Below, piece by piece: positions 23,014-32,150 of a stretch of 64,000 nt of DNA. Source of the DNA: Zea mays (taxonomy: Eukaryota > Streptophyta > Magnoliopsida > Poales > Poaceae); assembly GCF_902167145.1 (NCBI RefSeq), contig NC_050102.1:3162001-3226000 (forward strand), read 5' to 3'. The notes beneath the pieces were generated by a model that had not been told where the DNA came from, did no database searches, and was given only the letters and a program-made list of their open reading frames with translations. The position numbers and the translations under genes are program-made. How positions within the stretch are numbered: position 1 is the stretch's first letter; the number at the start of each line of letters is the position of its first letter.

Positions 23014-23570
23014 CGAGCGAGGGATGACCAGGGGTACGTTCGATACATAACCAAGGCTCGGGCTGCGCTCCCGAGGTACCCTAGGACATTTCCGAGACCA
23101 GCGGGAGCGATCTTGTAACGGAATCCCATCGGAGGGAGGCATCGAGCCCTCGGACCCCGTCGCCAGGGGACCGGGTCCGGCAGATCACCCGCAGGTACTT
23201 TTGGGCGTGCCTCTGGGCCCCTAGCCGACCCCTAACGAACGGGGCACGGACGTCCACTCGGATTACCCGCTTGCAGCTCACCGGAGACACCATGTTCGGT
23301 GCCCATCGAGGGTAACATGGCACTCTCCCCCCTCCTCCTTGCAGAAAGGCGACGTAGGGGCATATGTAAAAAAGCCGAGTCTGTCCCTGATCGCCCTCTC
23401 GCCCTGTGCGGAGGCTCGGGGGCTGCTCTCGCAAACCCGGCTCCGGCCGAACCGTTGACAGCGTCAACATACCAGCCCGAGAACTTGGCCCCCGACCGTA
23501 CACCCGGGCTACGGCCAGTTCGCATGAGGGAACAACCAGACCAGCCGAAGCGTTACGCAAGGCATTAAGA

Positions 23571-23600
23571 CCTCGGAGGAGTGAAACCACTCCTCCGAGG
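23571..23600 (+). other. perfect 13-bp hairpin in Huck 3' region
   Basis: CCTCGGAGGAGTG and its exact reverse complement CACTCCTCCGAGG flank the four-base loop AAAC. It is followed at once by a copy of the polypurine motif (CCTCGGGGGCTAC, 23601-23613). Confidence 0.9.
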
Positions 23601-23726
23601 CCTCGGGGGCTACACCCGGCGGGTGCGCTCGCGCGCACCCACCGGAACAAAATGCAACCGAGGAAGGCTGGTCCCCTTGCAAAAAAGTGCGACGAAAGCC
23701 TCCAAGCGAGTGCTAACACTCCCTTC

Positions 23727-23742
23727 GAGGCTCGGGGGCTAC
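23727..23742 (+). other. Huck polypurine tract
   Basis: GAGGCTCGGGGGCTAC directly before the TGTCGGGG of the 3' LTR is the position of the plus-strand primer. Similar words at about 23411-23424 and 23600-23613 look like duplicates. Confidence 0.7.
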
Positions 23743-25345
23743 TGTCGGGGACCATAATAGGGGTACCCTCAAGACTCCTAATTCTCAGCTGGTAACCCCC
23801 ATCAGCATAAAGCTGCAAAGGCCTGATGGGTGCGATTAAGTCAGGGATCAGTCCATACGAGCGACTCGATCATGCCTCGCCTGAGCCTGGCCTCGGACAA
23901 GGGCAGCCGACCCCGAGGGATTTCCGTCTCGCCCGAGGCCCCCCTCCAACGACGGACACATCTCCGGCTCGCCCAAGGCCTTGCCTTCGCTAAGAAGCAA
24001 CCCTGACTAAATCGCCGCACCGACCGACCGAGTCGCAGGAGCATTTAACGCAAAGGTGGCCTGACACCTTTATCCTGACGCGCGCCCCCCGGCAGAGCCG
24101 AGGTGACCGCCGTCACTTCGCCGCTCCACTGACCGGCCTGACAAAAGGACAGTGCCGCCTGCGCCACTCCGACTGCAGTGCCACTTGACAGAGTGAGACT
24201 GACAGGCAGTCAGGCCCTGCCAAAGGCTCCACGGGAAACTCCGCTCCGCCCGACCCAGGGCTCGGACTCGGGCTAAGTCCCGGAAGATGGCGAACTCCGC
24301 TCCGCCCGACCCAGGGCTCGGACTCGGGCTAAGTCCCGGAAGACGGCGAACTCCGCTCCGCCCGACCCAGGGCTCGGACTCGGGCTAAGTCCCGGAAGAC
24401 GGCGAACTCCACTCCGCCCGACCCAGGGCTCGGACTCGGGCTAAGTCCCGGAAGACGGTGAACTCCGCTCCGCCCGACCCAGGGCTCGGACTCGGGCTCA
24501 GCCCCAGAAGACGACGAACTCCGCTTCGCCCGACCCCAGGGCTCGGACTCCGCCCTGGCCTCGGCCGAACGACCTCCGCCTCGCCCGACCCAGGAGCTCG
24601 GACTCGGCCTCGGCCATGGAAGACAGACTCTACCTCGGCTTCGGAGGAGCCACCACGACGCCCAACCTAGGGCGCAGGCCAACCACGTCAACAGGAAGCG
24701 CCATCATCACCCTACCCCGAGCTGACTCGGGCCGCAGAGAACAAGACCGGTGTCCCATCTGGCTAGCTCCGCCAGATAGGCAATGATGGCGCCCCGCATG
24801 CTCTGTGACGACGGCGGCTCTCAGCTCTCTTACGGAAGCAGAAGGACGTCAGCAAGGACCCAACCGCTCTGATAGTTGTCCCTCCGTCAGGCTCCGCTGC
24901 TCCTCCGACGGCCACGACATCACACCAGCTGGGTGCCAAGATCTCTCCGGCTGCCACATCGGCATGTACTTAGGGCGCTAGCTCTCCCCCGCTAGACACG
25001 TAGCACTCTGCTACACCCCCATTGTACACCTGGATCCTCTCCTTACGCCTATAAAAGGAAGGACCAGGGCCCTCTTAGAGAAGGTTGGCCGCGCGGGGAC
25101 GAGGACGAGACAGGCGCTCTCTTGGGGCCGCTCGCTTCCCTCACCCGCGTGGACGCTTGTAACCCCCTACTGCAAGCGCACCCGACCTGGGCGAGGGACG
25201 AACACGAAGGCCGCGGGATTTCCACCTCTCTCACGCCCATCTCCGGCCACCTCGCTTCCCCCCTTCGCGCTCGACCCATCTGGGCTGGGGCACGCGGCAC
25301 ATTCACTCGTCGGCTTAGGGACCCCCCGGTCTCGAAACGCCGACA
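23743..25345 (+). repeat. Huck 3' LTR, complete
   Basis: TGTCGGGGACC to ACGCCGACA, 1603 bp, followed by TSD AGATT (25346-25350). It contains the 56-bp tandem array at 24236-24627. Confidence 0.93.
25050..25057 (+). promoter_or_regulatory. TATA box of Huck 3' LTR
   Basis: TATAAAAG in ACGCCTATAAAAGGAAGG, 289 bp before the LTR end. This part is missing from the 5' LTR, so only the 3' LTR could start transcription, and outward into layer-0 sequence. Confidence 0.65.
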
Positions 25346-25811
25346 AGATTATTACTTCTCTAAGTTTTACTCACAAATACATAGCATAGTTCAATTTATT
25401 TTATTGTGACCTAAAAATTAGAACATAGATGAATTCATGTAATACACATTATTAATTTTACAAGATTAAACATGCTTTAATCTCTAGGATTTTCCTTTTT
25501 TATTTTATTAAATAAACAAACCTAAACATACTCTAGTTCATAGTTAACTATAAAATTAGAAAACACAGAATGTAAATGGAACTAATTTATTTAACAGAGA
25601 ATAATTCTATGAACATTTTGCAATTTGAATCACCAAATTTGGAGTTCATATGTAAAAGATATGAAATAAACAAGTTTAGGAGTTGAAAATACAAAATTAA
25701 GCCCTATTCTGTAATTATTTAAAAGGATAGGGTCTGTTTGTAATAACTCAGGGACCTGCGCGTAAAGTCTAAGGACGGCGGGTTCTATTCGCAGAAAGTC
25801 GAGGGGGTCTT
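25346..25811 (-). repeat. layer-0 Gypsy LTR-like sequence, right part
   Basis: It starts with the second AGATT copy and continues the antisense sequence interrupted at 3735. It is AT-rich without a gene. GTCTT (25807-25811) directly precedes element D and is D's candidate TSD; the partner lies beyond the window. Confidence 0.6.
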
Positions 25812-27470
25812 TGAAAGTTCCCTATGCCCGGGAACAGGATCCGGATGTCGCCTAGAGGGGGGTGAATAGGCGAATAATAATTATCACTTTAAAACTTAAA
25901 TTCTTACTCTACTCGAAGGCTGGATAGTAGTGGAATGAAAAACCCTTCGAGTAGGTTGCAGCGAAATAGAAGATCCTGTCTTAAAATGCCCTGCACTTCA
26001 AATATAACTTGTACTACAAATAAGTATTGAAGTGCAGATATAAAGAGTAACAAAGACAGAGAATCAGCACACAACACAGAGCAGAGCACACAGACGCAGG
26101 GATTTATCCCGAGGTTCGGCCAAGCCTGAAATGCTTGCCTAGTCCTCGTTGGAGTTAGCCACACCTGGGCTTGGAGTCTATTTCAACTCCTTCCTCCGTT
26201 TGCTCAGATCTGTCAGTATGACAGATAGAGCCTTCCACTATGTTGATATTGGTTACAACAACGCCATGGCTGCTTACAGCCTTCTTGACAGCACTCCGGC
26301 AGAGTAACAATGCGCTCAAGACTTTGCTCTAGCTCTCAGCAGCACTTCTCCACTCTCTAAAGGCTTATAGCTTTGCCTCTACACAAACTAGAGAGATATA
26401 CACGAGAGGGAGAGAGAGAGAGAATTGATCCAAATGATGTATACAATTGTTGGCTGCACTTGTGTCCTTGTTTGAGGCGCCTAGGGGTCCCTTTTATAGT
26501 GCCAAGGGGCCTAGGAGCCGTTGGAATTCCTTTTGGAAGGCAATCCTTGCCTTCTGTCGGGTGGCGCACCGGACAGGTCCTATAGCTTGTCCGGTGCGCG
26601 ATCTCCTTCCATATCAGGCTCAGCTGACCGTTGGAGCAACGGTCCTCTTGGCTCACCGGACACTGTCCGGCGCACACCGGACAGTCCGGTGCGCCAACTA
26701 ACCGTTGGCTCAGGCCACGCGTCGCCCGCTGATTGCGCTGCCGACCGTTGGCTCACCGGACAGTCCGATGAATTTTAGCCATGTCGCCTTTATTTTTTTC
26801 CGAGAGCGCCTAGTTGACGCCGAGCCAGCCTGGGGCACCGGACATTGTCCGGTGCACCACCAGACAGTCCGGTGTGCTAGGCTGGTGCTGGTTTTGGCTA
26901 TACAAAGCCATATCTTCTTCAACTCTTTTCTTCTTTTCTTGGCACTATTTCTAGCACTCAGATAACCATGTTAGTGAACAAAACAATTCATTGAGTCCAG
27001 AAACATACCTTGTTCACTTCTAGAGCTTGATCTTGAGCTTTATGACTTACACCACATAATTGTAGATGTTACCTTATTGGTTGTAAGTCATGTCCTTATG
27101 TAGTGATCCTTGATGCACCATAACTCTTCTTAACTCGATTAACCTTGACTTTGCAAGTCTTCTTCTTCACCCCTGGATTTTGGGTTCCTGGTCTCCTTGA
27201 CCTTCTCCCATGCACTCGGTACCTTGAAGCTCTTCTTGCCTCCATCCTTGGCTTGATCGGTTGTCTCTGAGTTACGCACATCGAGTCTCACTTAAGCAAT
27301 GTCCATCTTACTTGTGATGTCCATTATCTGGTCTTTGGACCATCACATTATTGTTCACTTGTGTTGAACCTTGTTAGCTTTGCATTAAGCACCTGTTCAA
27401 CACTTAGCATACTTTTTAGTCCTTTAATTGGGTTGTCATCCAAACACCAAAACCTACAAGAGAGCTTTCA
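25812..27470 (-). repeat. element D 3' LTR (antisense), complete
   Basis: 1659 bp, TGAAAGTTCCC...AGAGAGCTTTCA on the plus strand. In sense it carries TATAAAAG (minus strand, 26496-26489) in a context close to Ji LTRs, and CCGGAC palindromes at about 26566-26880. The GGCGACATCC-type end matches the sequence next to the primer-binding site at 31990. Confidence 0.88.
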
Positions 27471-30069
27471 ATCTCCCCCTTTTTGGTGATTGATGGCAAC
27501 ACAATTAAAGGTTACACAAGAATAAGATTTAGAGCACAAGCTTTGAATTCTAAGTTTATAGAATGCTCCCCCTAAATATGTGCTTACATTAAAATCTCAA
27601 CTTTGGCCTTATATGCCAAATTGCACATACTTAGGCTAATTCGAAGCATAACTATACCTTATCACCAGTGGGATGCATTGTGTCAATAATTAAACCGTGA
27701 TGCGTATAACACACAAATGCACAGAATCAGAGTTAAACACCATTTAAATGGATATACCACAGGAACATAAACCTACCACTATTCACAATTAAGATACTAA
27801 TTTAAAGCACCAGAACCACATGAATATCTATTACAGGACAAAAAACAATAGATACCAATTGATTCATATCATCGGAAGCACTAATTATGTATTATCACCA
27901 TATAATACAACAAGAATCTATGATAAGTATTATCAACAAAACTAACACATTCTTCCTTAAGATCAAGGGAACTCAAGGAAACTCTTTTGAGTCCTTTAGC
28001 ACACAGTGAAAATTAATCTTTAATCTTCACCCTCTTCACACTTAGGATAAGCTTTCCTCTCAGGTTGAGGTAAGCTTTAATGCACAAATTCTCCCCCTTT
28101 GACATCAAACACCAAAACCATATTCAAGCAAGAACATAAGATGATGTCAAGGGACAACAGGGTATTAAGCGGGTAAAGTGCAACACACTAACATCACTCC
28201 CCCTTACATATTAAACATATGTAACACAAGCATTGGAGGAAGATTAAGGTACAAATACGCAGAAAGGTCAATACCTCCTTTTTTTACCTTTACCATGTTA
28301 TGGTGTACTTTCCATATAAGTAGGCGGAGTTGCTTTTGTCATCAATTTAAGATTTCTATCTTGAAAGTTTTATCTCTAGGGAGCTCCTTCACACTTGTGC
28401 CTGATCCTTTATCCTGACCTTTTCTTGTTGCTAAGACACCAAACTTAGAACAAGTTATAGTATTGTGGCACAAGATGAAGCTTCTATTCTAGTGATTACC
28501 AAAAGATACTAATTGAAGCACACTATCAAGGCTACCAATTGAAAGATCATCACTGTCATAGCTCCATGATATTTAAAGATAAGCATCTAGGATCACCAAC
28601 TATTATAGAGCATGAGCAATCTTTAAATACGCAATTACTCACAACAATAGATTGCATCTAGGATCACCAACTATTGTAGAGCATGAGCAATCTTTAAATA
28701 CGCAATTACTCACAACTTTAGATACCAATTACTCGACTTGTGGAGGTACCCAAGTCCTGATTGCTCCATTTCTTGCTCATCTTCCCTTCTCCACCTTGAG
28801 ACTATATAGGATCACTCAAGAACCAGTTAGTCCAAAAGACGCAAGTTGTGTGTGCTCCCCCTAAAGTTGTGCATCAAGTATTTGAATGACTTGCACCTTG
28901 CACATTCTAGCGTCCTCAGAACTAGAGGAGATCACACCATACCTTGGTCTAGGCAATATATCAATTGCATCACAAAGGATACCAATTGAATAGATGACAT
29001 AATACAACTTATGACTAGTGGAAACAATGCATGCCTCAAGATATATAACATTTTAAAAGCAATCTAGGCACGCTTCACACATGATGATGGTTGTAACACA
29101 TATACCAATTAAAAAAACGACAAGATCATGCATATAAAGCACAAAGTCTAAGCACACCTTGATTAAGAAGTATTTTCTTAGGTACACCAAAGGAAACAAC
29201 ATTTTAAAGCATAAAGCACCTAAGTCAAGATACTACCAATTTAAGGTCAAGAACATAGCTATGATCACAATCAACAGAACTTCAAGTTATTCAATGAAAT
29301 TGCATAGCTCCATTCTCCATACCTTTGCCTTTTCCTGAATTGCCATGAGTGCACCTGTTGTCACCAATTTAGGGCTCCTTTTGCTCATGCACCTCATAGC
29401 TCGAGAGGGTGTATTAGAGACACAACATGGATTTCTTGTTTTGGTATACACAGAGTACCAATACAAAGTGATCATGTAAACATGGACTAAACAAAACTTC
29501 TCATGCTTGCACATAGGTTAATCATTAAACATCATATAACATGACTTACAAAAAGATACATGTTTATCCACATACACCAAGAGAGTTAATCATGGTTGAT
29601 ATATCAAATGAGAAGCTACCCATTGAGAGATTCAAGAGATATAACTTATCAAGCACACACAGTCACGATTGAGCAAGCATGGTTATGATCTTGGAAATCA
29701 TGTATCATTAATTGAAGGATATTGAACATAAGCCATCTCAAAAGCATAACTACTCCAAGGATAGGCATAGCACGACAATCCAACTTAAAAGCAATACTGA
29801 TTATAAATAATGCACTTAAGATACACGGGTACCGTCCTTTGGAGAATGAGTTGCAGATTCTCATCAAGGTCCTTTGCTTGATTCACTAATAATGATTGAG
29901 GACCTCTACACTTTATTTAACTCAAGATGAACATGAGATTAGTATTGCACAATAATTCATCCTTGGGTCAATAAATAGACAATAAAATTAACAGCTTAAG
30001 CATAGAGTTTGAATTAACCATCTTAAGCTCTCCCAAGGTCTCCAGTCCATCTCGAGGCACCTGCATGGT
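27471..30069 (-). other. element D 3' non-coding region
   Basis: AT-rich, with no credible ORF. Antisense polypurine tracts (CTCCCCCTTT or CTCCCCCTAA on the plus strand) occur at about 27471-27486, 27564-27577, 28086-28101, 28195-28206 and 28852-28866, like the multiplied tracts of Sireviruses. The word GATACCAATTGA, the complement of the primer-binding-site junction, recurs at least eight times (see findings). A 71-bp tandem duplication lies at 28583-28715. Confidence 0.7.
28583..28715. repeat. 71-bp tandem duplication in element D
   Basis: Two units start GCATCTAGGATCACC at 28583 and 28654. They differ at one base (ATTATAG against ATTGTAG) over the compared part. Confidence 0.92.
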
Positions 30070-31941
30070 CTAGTTGGCACAGTTTGGTACCCATCTCAGG
30101 ATGGGTCCATAACGTTCATCTAGAAGATCCTTTGGTACCCAAATAGCAGTTGTGCTAGTTCTAGGTGATCTCGTTACTGATCTAGCACACGTGTATGATT
30201 TGGGTCTCCTAAGCGAATAAAATTGAGATAAATTTACTTGCTTAGGAACCTTACCCTTCTTACATACCTTAGGTAGATGACCATGCTCACCCCACATGTA
30301 GCGGAAACGTCACTCAACCTGACATGACGCTTGCTGTGTATCTTTTTTCTTAGTGAGGGTCATCTTGGAAGGTTCACGTCTTTGATTCTTCATGAGCGGA
30401 CATGAAGTGATCATATGGTCCTTGTCATTGCATCCAAAACATCTCCTCATCCCTTCATCCTTGTCGTTGTATGGACAAGACACAATGAGGTGGCCTAACT
30501 CATTGCACTTGAAGCACCTCCTTTTTCCTCTTCTCTTTTTGCTTTTGGATAACATAGAGAGATGATCAGTGCAAACAACATGACTAATTGAATCTTTACC
30601 TTTTTCTTTGTTCATGTTGATTGCTTCACTTATTGTCTTAGGAGCTTCTTTCTTGTGGAGTTTGACCCTTGTTGCGGTTCCTCCTTCCTCAAGCTTATTC
30701 ACCACGTGTTTGTAAATATCTTGAGGAAGTCGAGCATGACGTCTTCTCCTCAATTGTATTTGTTTCTTGTTCCCAAGCAATTTTATTTTTGACCCTACAA
30801 CTTGTTTCTCAATCAAAGATTAGCCTTTCTTGGGGCAGTGGAGGTCAGCACATGATAATACTTTAACTAATTGATCACTTGTGCAAGAATGAGGTTCACA
30901 TGAGTTTAAACTAGTAATTACTACCTCATGAGCAATATCAAGCATGATATGGTCATCAACTAATTTACTATGAGAATATGACAACATATCATACTTTTCA
31001 CCTAGAGCAAGCTTTTCTAAATTCATCATTTCTACTTGACTCCTAAGCATAGAATTCTCAGTTTTAAGTTGAGCAGCATCAGATAGTACATCATGATTAT
31101 TTCTTTGCTCAAATAAAACAGATTCATACCGTTGGACCAAATTATCATGAGAGCACTTTAGCTCCTCATGTTCTTTGGTCATCTTCTCTAGGCTGTCGTT
31201 GGTTTTGATGAGAGTTTCCTCTAGCCTGAGAAGCATCTCGCCTTGTTCCTTGTTCCTCCTCAACAGCTTAACCAAGAGCACTTTGTCTTCTTTGTTGAGA
31301 TGGGTGTAGAACCGGCGAATCTCCTCTTCTTCCACATCGTCGGTCTTATTTTCCCTGTTATTATTATCAGTGGAAGCAATACAGGAAAATGTACCTTGTG
31401 GTGATGAAGACTCATCCTCGCTATCATCCTCATATTCCTCCTCATCACCGCTTTTGTCTCCACTCTCATCGTTAGTAACAAGACATGTATAACTAGTGGG
31501 AGATGAACCTGTCGGTGAGGTGGATCCATCGCTTGGTGTCCATCGTTCTTATTCTTCTCCTTTGGACAAGTTAGTACCACCAGCAATAGAGGGAGCAGAA
31601 GCAGTGCATATGGACTTAAAAAATTTCAACTTAATTTTAGTCCATAGATCATGAGCATCAACAAATAAATCACTATCACTACTCATGATGGCAAAATAGG
31701 CACCTCTAGAAAGAGAGTCAACTAAGATGTTGCAAGCATGGTGATTGAGAGATAGACATCTTAGTTCAGCATTAGAAGGATTTTTACTAATATCAGAGGG
31801 AAAAATACTTCTACTAAAGATCTGTCTCAAATCAGGATCAATATGCATGAAAGCATTATAAATAGAGACACACCAAGATTTATAATTAGAACCATTGCCT
31901 AGAAGAAGTTCTTGAGTTACCTCTTGTGACGACATCGTCAT
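30070..31941 (-). pseudogene. gag: Gag of element D (three in-frame stops)
   Basis: Four open blocks lie in one frame: 31941-31549, 31548-30820, 30819-30310 and 30309-30070. They are separated by stops at 31551-31549, 30822-30820 and 30312-30310. The N-terminus (NGSNYKSWCVSIYNAF) resembles Copia Gag capsid regions. An acidic stretch, a long coiled coil and two CCHC knuckles follow (CFKCNELGHLIVSC and CFGCNDKDHMITSC). A third knuckle reads RYMWGEHGHLPKVC, so both first cysteines are lost. It ends AIWVPKDLL...GPILRWVPNCAN, the same C-terminal signature as the Gags of A, B, C and E. This supports a Sirevirus origin without pol. Confidence 0.82.
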
Positions 31942-31975
31942 CTCCGGACGGCTAAGCCCACACTGAAGAGGCCTA

Positions 31976-31989
31976 GCTCCGATACCAAT
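31976..31989 (-). other. primer-binding site, element D
   Basis: GCTCCGATACCAAT on the plus strand; in element sense ATTGGTATCGGAGC follows the LTR end TTTCA. It matches initiator methionine tRNA with one difference from the usual TGGTATCAGAGC. Confidence 0.85.
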
Positions 31990-32150
31990 TGAAAGTTCCC
32001 TATGCCCGGGAACAGGATCTGGATGTCGCCTAGAGGGGGTGTGAATAGGCGAATAATAATTATCACTTTAAAACTTAAATTCTTACTCTACTCGAAGGTT
32101 GGATCGCAGTGGAATGAAAAACCCTTCGAGTAGGTTGCAGCGGAATAGAA
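31990..32150 (-). repeat. element D 5' LTR, 3' end piece
   Basis: It matches 25812-25971 of the other LTR. It ends at TAGAA (32146-32150), the left TSD copy of element X. Confidence 0.88.

Larger units (their letters stand above)
19633..23742 (+). other. Huck 3' non-coding region
   Basis: About 4.1 kb between the integrase stop and the 3' LTR. It contains three dispersed copies of a roughly 62-bp word (GGGACTCCTACGCCTCCGGG core) at 19862-19926, 20077-20142 and 20694-20757. A 15-base G run lies at 21731-21745, a roughly 76-bp tandem repeat at 22804-23013, and a perfect hairpin at 23571-23600. Copies of the polypurine motif CTCGGGGGCT occur near 19725, 23414, 23603 and 23731. Long frames exist on both strands, as expected in GC-rich DNA, but none shows a recognised domain. 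Some Tat-type elements carry an extra antisense ORF here; I cannot confirm one. Confidence 0.7.
3736..25345 (+). mobile_element. Huck-like Ty3/Gypsy retrotransposon, split by element B
   Basis: A 21.6-kb interval bounded by TSD AGATT. It comprises a truncated 5' LTR (3736-4946), an inserted Opie-type element (4969-13898), gag-protease-RT-RNase H-integrase (13899-19632), a long 3' non-coding region (19633-23742) and a full 3' LTR (23743-25345). The domain order with integrase last is Ty3/Gypsy. The LTR start TGTCGGGGACCATAAT with internal 56-bp repeats fits the maize Huck family from memory, as does the Tat-type polyprotein. The two LTRs differ at roughly 14-15 of 1211 aligned positions by eye, so the insertion is recent. 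Its own primer-binding site and leader are deleted and its ORF is broken, so it cannot move by itself. Confidence 0.88.

Noticed and set aside
25812..26600. An independent element carrying the 44242-44746 sequence a second time
   Set aside because: The two copies are the LTRs of the same element D; the second is displaced only by the insertions of X and C.
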